Source of the DNA: Tetracladium setigerum
Lineage: Eukaryota > Ascomycota > Leotiomycetes > Helotiales
Length of the DNA stretch: 64,000 nt
Direction: 5' to 3'
Assembly (NCBI GenBank): GCA_031472005.1
Contig: PZJY01000008.1
Coordinates: forward strand, 930,001-994,000
The notes beneath the pieces were generated by a model. The model made no database searches and had not been told where the DNA came from. It was given only the letters and a program-made list of their open reading frames with translations. Shown here one piece after another: positions 23,055 through 35,415 of this stretch. Numbering within the stretch: the stretch's first letter is position 1; the number at the start of each line of letters is the position of its first letter. A program made the position numbers and the translations under genes.

Positions 23055-24676
23055 TCAACCCAACCTCTCCCTAACACACTCAACCATATCCTTCAAACCC
23101 CTCACCCTCTTCTCCTCCGTCCCACTCAAAAATAGACTAGCAACAGGCCACGCATGAATCCCCCCTTCTCCTCCCTACACTCACACTCCCCGCGCCCTCG
23201 CCCACCAATTTCATCAACCCAACCCACCCCCTAATCTCCGGCGCAAAAACCTCTTCAGACCCAAACATCACCAACCACCCCCTCTCCGGCCTTGCCTTCC
23301 GCCACAATCCAATATCTTTACAATTCCCCGGTGAGATCAACGGATCTGACGTTGAGATCTTGCCGGCATATTGACGCGCGTAGAGATGGAGACTTTGTGC
23401 GTCGAGGTAGTCGCTAGATGTATTTTTGTCGAGGGGGAGGTGAGGGTTGTCCAGGGACTTATGAGGATCGCTAGGTCTGGGATGCGGCTTTTGGAGATTG
23501 TGGGGATGGGTATGATTCGGTTATGGTCGTTATTACTATTCCCTTTACTGGTTTTACTGCTGCTGCTTTTGCTGCTGCTGGTGCTGCTACTGGTGCTGGT
23601 GGTGCTGCCATCATTTTGATTTTGATGCGCGGTGGCGAGATGTAACAACATACTTAAAATAAGAGAACCGCCGGCCGAATCACCCGCCACGCAGATTTTG
23701 GACGGGTTGTGAGACGGGTTTTGAGAGAGGGCGTAGTTGTACCCTGCGAGGGCTTGGTGGATTTGAGTTGGGTAGCTGGAGTCGGGCACGAGGGTGTATT
23801 CGAGGGCGAGGATGGCGGGGTTGGTGAAGCCGCCTGTGGTGTGGAGGAGGGTGAGGAATGAGAGGAGGAATTCGAGGTAGAAGTATGATGAGCCCATTGC
23901 AAAACCGCCGCCTTTTGGAGGAAGGGGTCGGGATTGTTAGCTCTCGGTTTTATATATATTTACAAATTTTGGATGCATTTGTGAGATTTGGGGGAGGGAA
24001 GGGGAGGGTGAGATGAGGGGTTTTGAGAACGTACCGTGGGCGTAGTAGATGATTATATCTGGTTCTTGGTGTTTATCGGCAATGATCCATATTCCTTTAA
24101 AATCTCTCTATATTGCACAAGATAGTATTAGTATTGGTCTATATCACCGGACAAGTAACTCAACCTAGGTGGTTACAGTACGCAAGTCACTGTAGGTTAT
24201 AAGAAGAAAACGTACCCGATTAATCTCATGCCAATGTATTGGAGAACGAAAGTACCCATGTCTCAACATTCTAAATCTCAAAAAAGGCAAAGAAACAGGT
24301 TTCGAGAAGAACACCCGACCAATCTTAGCCGGGATGAAGGCAAATGCATAACGAACGCATCTAATAACGAGATCTTCGAAGATGGATGCTTGTTGAACGA
24401 ATGGAGGACGCTTGGATTTGGTGAGGATGAGACGGTCGTGAAGGAATTGGAGAGGGAGTTTGATAACTATAATAGTCAGTAAGAGTTTTCTTGAATGTTT
24501 GGAAGTCTGAATTATTGAGCGACTGAGTTTCTGGTGACAGAAAACATACGTAGAAATGGCAGAGCTTTGAGTCCACAGAAGAGTGTTGGGAAGAAGCCGA
24601 CATGCAGTATCAATTGAGGAGCGAGGAATAGCAGAAATACGAAGATGTCAAGCCAGGAAACCTGTCCTAGTAACAT
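23055..24676 (-). CDS. Alpha/beta hydrolase (HSL/Say1-type), N-terminal membrane anchor
   Basis: Exons 24676-24550, 24466-24216, 24107-24035 and 23911-23055, about 436 residues after correction. It starts MLLGQVSWLDIFVFLLFLAP, a membrane anchor, and continues FFPTLFCGLKALPF. The fold follows: YYAHGGGFAMGS (oxyanion hole, split by an intron), ALEYTLVPDSSYPTQ, VAGDSAGG (nucleophile Ser), ISPW, and KGGIHAWPVASLF (catalytic His). These fit the Abhydrolase_3 family that includes the yeast sterol deacetylase Say1; the substrate is not determinable. A serine/threonine tract is encoded by a CTG/GCT-rich stretch (about 23545-23615). Three single-base losses break the frame: G5 at 23433-23437, C3 at 23173-23175 and C6 at 23160-23165 (plus-strand runs). 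Because there are three, total exon length is still a multiple of 3. Confidence 0.75.
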
Positions 24677-25291
24677 GGTATATACAAACTACTGGCCCTA
24701 AGGCTGGAAAGGAAGGACGGAGTGTTTGTGATTGAGATGAAGGAGATGAGAAAGAAGCTTGACGTCGAAGGAGAAATCAAGTTGGATGTCATCTTCAAGC
24801 CATCCATCCCCATCATCATCGAGGCTTGGCTAGCCTTTCTGCGACTTCGGAAAGTTAAATCTCATTTGATTGGATTTGTGTGAATGTATGACACTTATTT
24901 TTTTTATGGAGGATAATCTCAACTGAAAAGATGTTATAACTCGTTGCATAGGTGTTATTATTACTAAACAATCTAGAGAACAATCGAGAAATCAACTTAC
25001 GCATTTGGGACGTCAAACTGGTGTCACGTGCCGCCAAGCATATTTAGAAATTGAAATGATTGTCAAAAGATCGCGAGTCTATGAATTTCACTCTTGGAAA
25101 CCTACAATATTTCACCTTCTGTCTCTGAGTGATTCATCACCATGACCCTCGACACCTAGATTGGGCACGCCAGCCTGTACACTCCTTCTGTTTATTTTTC
25201 TTTTTCAGTACGAGTACAACATCATTCTATTGCGACAATCAGGCCCCGCGTCAATCGAACATCAGCCAGAACTCAAGCAGATTCTGTCAGA
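24677..25291. other. Divergent promoter region
   Basis: 615 nt between the hydrolase (-) and RING gene (+), with CACGTG near 25024. No gene seen. Confidence 0.5.
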
Positions 25292-28200
25292 ATGGCAACT
25301 TTGATCGTAACGCCCGCCCAGCTCGAGCTGATCAAGTCAGTACCATTTTCCCTCGATTTTCGTAACATCTGCTGATGCTTTAACAGCTCCCTGTCGCAAG
25401 AAGAGATTCCAATCAAGCTTCGTTGCGCAATCTGCAGTCGCCTCGCTGTCAACGCGTTCCGATTGCCATGTTGCGACCAGGCAATCTGCGAGACCTGTAG
25501 GTATCCCAACTTTCATCTATGCATCTGCGCACTCCCTAATCCTGATTACAGGCCAGTCGACTCTTCCCACCACATGCCCCGTATGCGAACACTCTCCCGT
25601 CGCCGCCGAGGATTGCAAACCACACAAAGCCTTGCGAACAACTATCAAAGTTTTCCTGCGAACAGAGGAAAAGAAACGCGAAGCTACCCGTTTGAAGGAA
25701 GTCAAAGAGGCTACACCCGCACCACCAGTTGAAGTTGTGCCTGTGCCTGAGCCGCCAGTGCTTGAATCCGCTCATGAAACCTCCGCAGAGGCACCCATCC
25801 AAGGTCAATCTCCAGCTGCAGATCAACAAACTGCTTCTGAGATTGCCCAAGAGGCCGAGGAAAATACCGAGGCTCAAAAGGATGTTCCTCATCAATCCAT
25901 TGAGGTAAGCTGGCCGCGCAATTGCCGGGTAGACCATGCTAACATTATCTACCTAGGAAATACCGGCTGCCCAAGAACCTGTAGAGACAAATGGCGAAGA
26001 TGCGACTATTACTGAGGAGAACGCGAACGGTGTTGAGCAACTCGAGCCTACTGATGAGAATGCAAAGGAGGGGTCTAAAGGCCTGACTCCTGCTGCTGGT
26101 TTGGATGGAATCCCAACTGGAAACTTTCCGGGTATGGGGATGGGCGGAGATTTCAACCAAATGCAAATGATGATGGCGATGCAAAATGGCATGGGGGCTG
26201 GAGGATTTGGCAACTTTCCAATGATGGGTAGGTTGCATTACATCCTCTCTTCTCGAATTTACAACTAACATCCACTAGGAATGCAAGGTATGCCAGGAAT
26301 GAGTATGGATCCGATGATGATGCAAAACATGTTCATGAATGGAGGATTTGGAGCTGGTGGCGGTATGGGCATGAACGGCATGAATATGGGCATGGGAATG
26401 GGAGGATTTGATGTTGGAGCAGGAGCAGGAGGCTATAACGGGTGGAACGCCCAACAATCTTGGAATGGCGGGCCAGATAATTTCAATCATCCAAATGCAG
26501 CTGGCATGATGGGTCACGGTGACTATCGAGCAAATAACTCGGGATACGCCTCCAATGCTTCTGGTTTTAACAACTCTCAAGGTAATTATGGACGTTCTCA
26601 GTACAATGACTTTCAGAACAACAACGGCTATGGTAATAACCAAGGATACCAATCCCGTGGCCGAGGTAGAGGCGGTCGAGGAGGCTTCAATGGAAGAGGC
26701 GGTGGCTATGGGTATGGTGCAGCTCAAGATTTCTCGCAGGTACCACCGCAAAATTTCGGACAGCAGCAAAATGGACCTAGCAGTGAGACAGGATCAAATC
26801 CCACCGGACCCAAATCCGAAGCTGGAGCCGCCAACGTGGATGAATATGGTAGAGAGCTACGACCAAAATCTGAAGCTCGCGTTCTTGGACCAGACCAGGC
26901 CGAAGGATCGGATTCTGTAGCTATTACCCAGAATGAAGAAGCCAAGGAGGAGACGTCAAATTCAGCCGAGAATGCCACAAATGATGGCCCAGCACCAAAC
27001 GAAGAGACAACTGGCCAGGACGACAACATCCCGATGCCCATTAGGTCCCTTGACGAGGAAAATGCTGCGACGTACGGAAATGGCGGCTACAACCACTACG
27101 GCCAAGGAGCATACTCACAACACAACCCACAATATGGAGGCCGGAATGGCTTCCATGGAATGCAACCGCCCGTGGTAAAGGCTGTAGACGTACCTATTAA
27201 TGCCCCACCGGTCCCAAAGCCATGCGAGAAGGCCTACCAAACGTAGGATACCGTGGTAGTGCTGGTGGACGCATTTACGTACCTCCCAGCGCAGCTAAGA
27301 CTAACGGTAGTGTGAATGGCAGTGTTGCGGCCGACGGATCGGAACGTGGTGGCGATCGTGACCGTGACCGTGACCGTGGTGGGGATAGGAGAAGTAGATC
27401 ACCATCTCGAGAGAGGGAGCGAAAGAGAAGCCGAAGCCGGGATCGAGACCGAGATCGAGATCGTACTCATCATCGAAGTAGTCGAAGGCATCGATCAGAG
27501 TCGAGATCAGAAGACGAGAAAGAAACCGAACGTCGCAGAGAACGAAGACGTGAGCGTCGGAGACGCCACGAGCAGGAGGAAGAAGCTCGTGGAAAAGGGG
27601 CAGAAGAAGAATATGCCGAGGAGCTGAAGGATGAAAAGACTGAAGGTGCTGTAGATAGGTCGAGATCTGCTTCGCCATCTGCAGAGCATAAATCTCGCTC
27701 GAGTCATCGCAGCCGCAGAGATAAGGACAAAGAGAGTAGCAGCAAGTATCGAGACCGAGAACGTGAGAGTGACAGAGATCATGATCACAAATCCTCCTCG
27801 CATCGCCATCGTTCTCACCGTTCTCATCGTGAGGATCGCTCACGTTCTAGGGATCGAGACAGGGAGAGGAGAAAGCGTCATTCCCGCCGCGACGAAGACG
27901 ATGCCGAGTGGGAGAAAGAAGCTACCACTGGAGGCGATGGCGAGAAAGACTCAAACTCAAGAAGACAATCCGTCAGTATTGAAATCAAAGGCGTTAGCTC
28001 CCGCCGAAAACCCGATGCCCCAACTGGTCCACGTAGCGAAAAAGAGAGAGAGAAGGACAGATCCTCGCACCACTCTAGCTCACGACATCACCGCGAAGGC
28101 GAATCCCGCTCGAGCAGAGATAATCGTAGGGAATCTGTCAAATCCACTGCTAATACCACAGCGAGTATATCGACAGATCCGCATACTCTAGAAAGAGAAG

Positions 28201-28415
28201 CTCGTGATCGCGAACGCCTGCAGAAGGAGGTCCAGCGCATGGCGAGTATGAATGGTGGGAGGAAGAGAAGTAGAGACGATGGTGTCGATGCAGGGAGTGG
28301 TAGTAAGGGAAGGAAGAAGGGCAGGAGAGGAGGCGTGGGCGTGAGTGAGGATCATGACGAGGAGGCTAGAATGAAGAGATTGGAAGCCGAAAGGGAGGGA
28401 GCGAGGTGGGCTTAG
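25292..28415 (+). CDS. RING/U-box protein with Gly/Met-rich middle and RS/RD-rich tail
   Basis: Exons 25292-25335, 25387-25496, 25552-25904, 25957-26227 and 26279-28415; about 971 residues after one base is restored. The N-terminal zinc finger (CAIC, LPCCDQAICETC, TTCPVC, then LRTTIKVFLRTEEKKRE) resembles the RING of RBBP6/Mpe1-type mRNA 3'-end factors, but no DWNN domain is present. The middle is acidic, then Gly/Met/Asn-rich with an RGRGGRGG motif; the last third is dense in SR, RD and DRDR repeats, as in splicing and 3'-processing proteins. The frame breaks at C4 27203-27206: with one more C it reads DVPINAPTGPKAMREGLPNV. Likely a nuclear E3 ligase linked to RNA processing, by inference. 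Confidence 0.75.
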
Positions 28416-29213
28416 TTTTGTTCGTGGGTGAATAGGCCTTATTTGGGGCGGACAACGAAAGAAAAAAGGGAAGAGTTATGTACAGTACGATATTCAACCT
28501 CCCCGATTACTGTTTGTTCTTTGAGCAACCACGGAGCAAATGAAAAAAATGGCTTATTAGCTATGCAACGCAGAAAAATGCGGAATAATTAGAATGCAAA
28601 GATGGATTCACTGTCCAGTCCCTTTCTTTCGGTCTCGCTTGTGCATGTCATGTTATTTCTTTAAGGAGTGGTGGATCTCAAGCGAGGTCCATTCGGTGGG
28701 TAGTCTACACACTTCTTCCACTATTAGTTGGAGGAATTGAATTCACAATCAAATTATTCAGTAGATAATATACCAGGGGAAGGGCTTATTTTGACCCTAT
28801 GAAGAATTTCTGTACGCCTATTATACCCTTGTAGGTGAGGTCTCAGATAGTGCATTTCACCCTGCAAAACTTTTGCAGGGCGAAATTGGTCACATGTGTC
28901 ACGCAACACAAGGAATAGCAAAGGTTGCCATTTGGAGGGTGTATTATGTCAGGTGTTCACAAGAGCTCCTCCGAAGATAGCTTGCTTAGGAACGTATAAT
29001 CATCGACGTGTCTCTTTCACAATCCAGCTACATTTTCGTTCCTGTCAGTCTTCTCTCGCCAAGGAGAACCTCAATCTACTTTCCATTTAACCACACATCC
29101 CTTTTTGCTCACACTCTCTCCTGATCATAATCCTTTCCCTTATCAGATCCATATACTTTAATTAAAGGATGAACCATCAAAGCAACTCTGTTTCCATGCA
29201 AATGCACAGCATC
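28416..29213. other. Convergent 3' intergenic
   Basis: About 800 nt between convergent genes; AT-rich. A perfect inverted repeat, CTGCAAAACTTTTGCAG, lies at about 28861-28877. No coding region seen. Confidence 0.45.
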
Positions 29214-30302
29214 TTAATCATATTGCACAAGCGGGTCAGTAGTGGACTCGTCGCTCTCGCCATCAATTTTCAGACCATCAAGATCACTCAGGGTGGGAAA
29301 TTTAATCGCCGTTCTCCGAGTCCAGAGATTATACGCTAGTTCTGCTGCCTCAAGGAAGATTTTATGGAGCTTGTCAATGTCAGGCTTTGTATTCATGAGG
29401 TGGCGTGCCGGACCCTCTAGGAAAATGGAGGCTTGTACCTCTGCGGATTCTGCGATGGCGTTTTGAGTTCTGTTGTGAAGTTCCTTTTTGATTAACGAAG
29501 CAGAGCTGAGAGGTAGGAGGAGCATTCTCAAAGTTTGAGAACGGCATTTGTGTGCTTCTGCTTCGTGTGCTCAACGCGTCGACGTTGGTGGGATGTAGAA
29601 GATTCGAACAGACTTAGCAGCGTACTTTGTTTTGCGGCCGTATATATATCCTGCAATATCCCTTTCCCTGGCTCGTTATCCAAGAAGAAGAACGGGCTTT
29701 CGAAAAAGCTTTCAAATACACTGTGTGCAAAAAGTGCGTTCAAGGGTAGCATCGAGCTTCTTGGTGTGGTTTCCAACCCATCAACCAATCGCCCATTCTC
29801 AACAGGTGCAAAATTGCCCAAGGCTTTGATGATGAACATCTCTTCTTCTTCGCCGAGTGATGGAAAAGGTAACTCGCCATTCGTGGTGGTTGCTTTTGCC
29901 CAGCATCTCATTTCGACCTTCAACTGATTTAATTCAGTCATGACTGTGAACTCATCCGATGGCAACCAGCGACCGGATTTGATGTTTGGAAAGACATATC
30001 TTGTTGCTTGCGAACAAAAGTTTCTAGTTCGCTTTGGATGATAACTTTCTGTAATTCGCTCTCGGTTTGTAATTGATGTTTTGGAAGTCAATTTTATTCT
30101 GATGAACAAGATCCTCAATGCGTTTTTGGAGGTTTTGAAGAACTTGCTTGTCTTTGCTCCGTTTGGTTGTTGTACGATGAGTTACGATCTTTCCGTGATG
30201 CCAAAGCCCTAATACCCTACACTCCTGGGACGGAAGCAACTGTAGAGTGTGGCTTATACATGTCAGTACTCGATCAACCTCCTGGATTTTCGACTCATCC
30301 AA
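29214..30302 (-). CDS. Uncharacterised coiled-coil protein (start unresolved)
   Basis: The C-terminal half is clear: GRWLPSDEFTVMTELNQLKV, MRCWAKA, LFAHSVFESFFESPFFFLD, then an intron of about 65 nt near 29560-29625 and EAHKCRSQTLRMLLLPL, LHNRTQNAIAESAEVQ, FLEGPARHLM, LEAAELAYNLWTRRTAI. This layout recalls a hypothetical family common in Sordariomycetes and Leotiomycetes, with no function I can name. Upstream is a heptad-like coiled coil (KQVLQNLQKRIEDLVHQNK, LQTESELQKVIIQSELETF). Two one-base frame changes are needed, near 30075 and 29985, each next to TTCC. No convincing ATG was found, so the 5' limit is approximate. Confidence 0.5.
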
Positions 30303-31636
30303 GTAAGTACAATCTACCTCTCATGCAAAACGCTTCTGAATATCAGACAGAGGTGAACAAAGTTGGCGTGATCAGAGCAACTGTCACACCGGACTTTAAC
30401 TTCGGCAGAGAGTCAATCTCTAGATATAACACTCGTTCAGAGATGGTGGTTCACAATTTTTTTTTTTTTCAAATTCGGGTGATCTTTGGCAATGGAGGGA
30501 GTAATCTGCGGTTTGAAACCGTGGCCAACGAAACTGTGAAATCTACAACTATAATTGATTTGGACAATGGCCAATCTCAGGCTTGAGTAGGGATGAGTTG
30601 GTTTGCTTGTGGTATATTTCATGGGTCTCGAGTACATCTGATGATTTAATTAGATAGGTTTCATTGCCCGTAATTCCAGCCTGTTACTGCTGTTCTACAA
30701 AATGTATCGAACGACAATAGCATCACGTGGGTTACTAGTTAATACTTACACTGCCATGGTGCAATATTTCCTCAAAAAATGCTATGGCACACTTGATGAG
30801 ACACTTTATAAGTATATATATCTATATGCTTACTCTTTGTTTATGCTGGTAATCAATTCACATATCCAGAAAGGCAGTCTCAGACCGAGGTAAGGGCAGG
30901 GTATTTATCAGAACGACACCGCAGCTATCATACCCAATTAGAGTTACACTCGGCGCCACGCATTGGGCAAGACGAATACCACATAAATAGATAATTAATA
31001 AAATGGATTGCCCAGGATCTAGACCGATTCGAATGAAGGGAGGTTTTGCAGCTTTAAATCAACCATTAGATTATACGTGAATCCCTTGAAGGGGAAATAT
31101 TCCAATAGCATTCAGCATGAGAACAAGCACGTAATTCGGGTAATTATCTCCTCATAACCTAAACCCTTCCATTCACCAATCCAGATCGTCGGATTTGCGA
31201 GATACAAAATGATATCATATCCAAAGATAGCACTCAACAGTTTCATGGGGTCAATATGGCGAATTATTATGGGGAAATTTGCTGCACATCTTCAAGGTGT
31301 GTGCGCGTGTATCGGTTTCAGGCCAGATGCTTAGAAATGCCGTTGTTGACATCAGAATAGATCTCCGTGAGCGATTCTTCTGTTATACAATTGATAAAAG
31401 ACAACTGCATGTACTTGCTACTATCGTAAGCTATAGAATACTTAACAGAATGAATGCGAGAGCTCCAACTCCTCCAACCGAAGCCCGGAGCATCCCTTGA
31501 GCCTTCTCCCTATACTTGCCAAAGGTGGGTTTTATCATCGAACATTGGCTTTGATAGTGCTAACTATTGTAGAAAGTCGATTGAGAGCAATCAGGAAACA
31601 CTTCTTGACCATCCATTCCATCAATAAAGCGAGACG
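30303..31636. other. Divergent intergenic, 1.3 kb
   Basis: AT-rich promoter region between the coiled-coil gene (-) and the permease (+). No further gene recognised; a plus-strand frame at 30167-30586 overlaps the minus-strand gene and lacks features. Confidence 0.45.
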
Positions 31637-33394
31637 ATGATACCAATATCAGAACCTGACCCCGAGGCTCGGGAACCCCTCCTCTCTCAATCAGATTCCT
31701 CCACATCTTCATCCTCTGGCTCGTTAAGCGATTCAAACACCAAGATAACTCGCAACATTGAAGATACAGTTCTACCCGAGACTGCGGCACTGGGAAGAAA
31801 TCTCTCATGGAGCAGCGCCTACATTCTGGTTATCTCGCGAGTGATTGGCAGTGGAATCTTTGCCACGCCCGGATCGATTGTAAAGACAACGGGGAGCATA
31901 GGTCTAGCGATGTTGTTATGGGTTGCTGGAGCAGTGTTGGCATGGTGTGGAATGGCCATCTCGTTGGAGTACGGATGCATGCTTCCAAGGTCTGGAGGAG
32001 ACAAGGTATATCTGGAATTTACATATCAGCACCCAAAGTTTCTGGCATCCACGTTGGTTGCAGTCCAGGCTGTACTTCTTGGTTTCACGGTCAGCAATTG
32101 TATCATCTTTGGAGAGTATGTACTTTTCGCATGCGGTGTGGAACCAACGGATTTCTCGCAGAAACTGCTGGCGCTTGGTTTATTGACTGCTGTCACGATC
32201 GTGCATGGCTGCTTTCTAAAAACGGGCATTCGCATTCAGAACTTTTTGGGTTGGATCAAGGTTGTGTTGATTATATTCATGGCCTTGACAGGGCTCTATG
32301 TAAGTCTATTCGAAATCAAAGGATCCGAGAATACCGTTCCAAAAGGGAAACTTGGCTGGGACGACTTGTGGAAAGATTCGAACTGGGGATGGGGAACTCT
32401 CTCAACTGCAGTTTTCAAGGTTTCTTATTCTTATGCTGGATTGGGAAACCTCAATAATGTCTTGAACGAAGTCAAGAATCCGGTACGAACCCTGAAAACA
32501 GTTGCCCCGGCGGCGCTAGTAACAGCTTGTCTTCTCTATCTCTTAGTCAATTTCGCGTACTTTTCAGTTGTTCCGCTTGATGAGGTGAAGGGAAGTGGAG
32601 AGTTAATCGCCGCTCTGTTCTTTGAGCGAGTTTTTGGAGAGAACTTTGGGAGAGTCATTCTTCCACTGGCTATTGCTGTATCCGCTGCTGGAAACGTGAT
32701 GGTGGTCACATTTACACTGGTAGGTCGTTAGGGGTGATCGAAAGAGAATTTAGAACTGATAATTGTCAGGCACGAGTGAATCAAGAAGTTGCTCGACAAG
32801 GTTTCCTACCTTTTTCGAAATTTCTTTCCTCATCTGAACCATTTGGAGCTCCCATGGGCGGTCTTATTGTTCACTACATTCCGTCTTTTCTCGTCATCGC
32901 CATCCCACCACAAGGCGATGTGTATAATTTCATTCTCGACGTCGAAGGATACCCAGGCCAATTTGCCGCTCTGGCAACTGCCTTTGGTTTGATTTTATTG
33001 AGGTCAAATCGTAGTGACCTTTACCGACCTTTTAAAGCTTGGTTGCCTGCGGTCTGGTTCCGAATAATCATTTGTCTAGCCCTTATCACCGCTCCATTCT
33101 TTCCCCCAAAGGATGGGAAAGCAGACGTAGGATTTTTTTACGCCACTTACGCGATCGTGGGAATTGCAATGTAAGTAAATTGATTTTAATTTTGCTTCGC
33201 CGTGTTCCATCTTCGCTTGATGTATGTTTCATTTCTTGTGCTAACCTCTACATAGTATCTTGTTCGGTTTGTTGTACTGGTATCTCCGCTTTGTTGCATT
33301 TCCTCATTGGTACAATTATACAGTCGAGGAAGAAGTCGACATCTTGAACGATGGTACAAGTGTTACGAGATTGGTCAACAAGGAAAAAAGATAA
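31637..33394 (+). CDS. Amino-acid permease, Mup1-like (methionine type)
   Basis: Exons 31637-32719, 32770-33170 and 33256-33394 with consistent phases give 540 residues. The Ser-rich cytosolic N-terminus (residues 1-55) carries acidic and EPLL-type sorting motifs. About 12 hydrophobic segments follow, beginning SAYILVISRVIGSGIFATPG, the GSGIFATPG signature of APC/LAT transporters. SYAGLGNLNNVLNEVKNPVR is a conserved APC segment. The C-terminal LLYWYLRF...YNYTVEEEVDILNDG tail fits the high-affinity methionine permease Mup1 subgroup. It probably imports methionine or cysteine at the plasma membrane; substrate is inferred from similarity. The neighbouring dioxygenase may also be linked to sulfur. 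Confidence 0.88.
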
Positions 33395-34134
33395 GGTTAG
33401 ATAGAGTTCAGCATTATGCGTGGATGTACTTTCCTGTGGACGGGTTTGGACTTGGCGGCGCTCGGCTAGATTGATTGAAATAAATTGCGTAGAAGTTGAA
33501 TCTACGAGACAAGATAGACTTTTGCGACTAAAATTGACATGCAATAACCATTCAAGCTTCCCAACTCCGAATACCTTGCACATGTGACTTGCATCCTTCT
33601 CTGAAGGTTGATTTGTGCCATCCCCTGCCAACAGCACACCATCGTTCTTACTTAAGCAAAGCGGCTGGATACTACGTAGTGCGAACATGATAGACACCCA
33701 CAACAATATGAACCATATGGCGTCTTAAACTGCATGTATTGTTCAACATTGCTTCCAATCACCAGCCATTTGGCTATCCAAGATTCTGCTGATGCCGACC
33801 CAGCCGTTGACCCGCGTTTTCCTTTGATTGGGATTGCCATGATCCAGAGGAGCTGACCCAAGGAAAGCGATCTTATTGAGTCGGACATAGGATAACATTC
33901 TGTAAACCCCGTCTGAGAATGTAACGGAGTGGCTCCGTTATCGTTAGGAGTGGGATGATTTCTCTTGAAAGTGTTGACAGTATTGACATATGGCGTTTTT
34001 GTGGTGATAGGGAACAACATATAAGAAACCAGATGTCCATTTTACAGTGGCCTCGACCCAATTCAACTTCAACTTGTCTCTGCAAGCAGAAAGGAAAAAT
34101 CTTTCGAACATCAATATTAAATCAAATTTGAATC
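33395..34134. other. Intergenic, permease to dioxygenase
   Basis: 740 nt between codirectional genes; 3' UTR plus dioxygenase promoter. No gene seen. Confidence 0.5.
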
Positions 34135-35415
34135 ATGGCTCCGTCCGTCCAACAAATTATTGAGGATATTCCATATGTCCAGCCAGAAAAGCTTGCGGCT
34201 GCAAAAGAAGCTGGTCCAAGAGTGCAGAGACAAATCGAAGAAGAGGGAGGCAAGACTGATGCAACGGTAAACCATGAATACCATTCGCCTAGATCAAATC
34301 TAACGAAATTCTAGTATCCTGCCTATCTTCCAACTTGGAACCATGGTCAAAAGTACCCCGCTCTAGAAGAGTTTGTTCACAAAGAACACGGCAAAGATGC
34401 GGATCCCACATTCAAAGACCTGCTCCCAGAAGGCAGCAAGATCAAGAAGCTCACACCCACGACTGGTTCTGAAGTCAGTGGTATCCAGCTCAGCAAACTC
34501 TCAGATGCCGGTAAAGATCAACTCGCTCTTCTCGTCGCACAGCGCAAAGTTGTTGCATTCCGCGACCAAGACCTAGCCAGCCTGCCACTTCAAGACGCTC
34601 TTGATTTTGGTGGATACTTTGGCCGCCATCACATTCATCCAACGAGTGGAAGTCCAGAAGGATATCCAGAGTTCCATCTTGTGCACCGATACGGATCCAA
34701 TGGAGAGTTTGACCAGTTCTTTGCTGGGAGGAACAGCAGCGTTAGCTGGCATTCTGATGTAACCTATGAGCACCAGCCTCCGGGAACTACTTTCCTCTAT
34801 CAGTTGGATGCGCCAGAAGTTGGAGGAGATACACTCTTCACTAACCAGGTCGAGGCCTACAATAGGCTCTCCGAGAGTTTGAAGGAAAGATTGCATGGTT
34901 TGAAAGCACTTCATAGCGGAATCGAACAAGCGGAATTTAGCAGAGGCAGAGATGGTGTGGTGAGAAGAGAGCCGGTGACAAACGAACATCCACTCATCAG
35001 AACTCATCCTGCGACTGGCGAGAAGGCGATTTTCGTGAATCCTGGATGTAAGTATTTTCCTTTGCAGAACAAAAGCAACCAATGACTCACATCTTGAAAG
35101 TTACTCGTTCCATTGTGGGGTTGAAAAAGGAGGAATCCGAGGCGCTTCTGAACTTCCTCTTCTTGCACATCGCTCGCGGAGTCGACTATCAAGCCCGAGT
35201 CCGCTGGGCACCTGGCACAGTCGTTGTTTGGGACGTAAGCAAGCTCTTTGATATCTCCAAGTCGAACAACGCTGATGAGAACATAGAATCGTGTGACTGT
35301 GCATTCAGCAACTCTTGACTGGGATACTGGAGAGCGAAGGCACCTTGCAAGGATAACTCCACAAGCTGAAGTCCCATTTGAGACTCCTTATGTTAAGTTA
35401 GAGCCGAAAGCATAA
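34135..35415 (+). CDS. TauD/Jlp1-type alpha-ketoglutarate-dependent dioxygenase
   Basis: Fe(II)/2-oxoglutarate oxygenase of the TauD family; yeast Jlp1 releases sulfite from sulfonates. Exons 34135-34266, 34315-35047, 35101-35234 and 35287-35415 give 375 residues with clean phases. Visible signatures: TTGSEVSGIQLSKL, VVAFRDQDL, FGRHHIHPTSG, the iron-binding HxD in WHSDVTYEHQPPGTT, LDAPEVGGDTLFTN, the distal His in NRVTVHSATLDWD, and the 2OG-binding Arg region GERRHLARITPQAE. The exact substrate (sulfonate or other) cannot be read from sequence. The adjacent Mup1-type permease allows a sulfur-assimilation interpretation. Confidence 0.9.

Noticed and set aside
30167..30586. 139-residue plus-strand frame
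   Set aside because: Antisense to the 5' part of the minus-strand coiled-coil gene; includes a T run read as poly-Phe.
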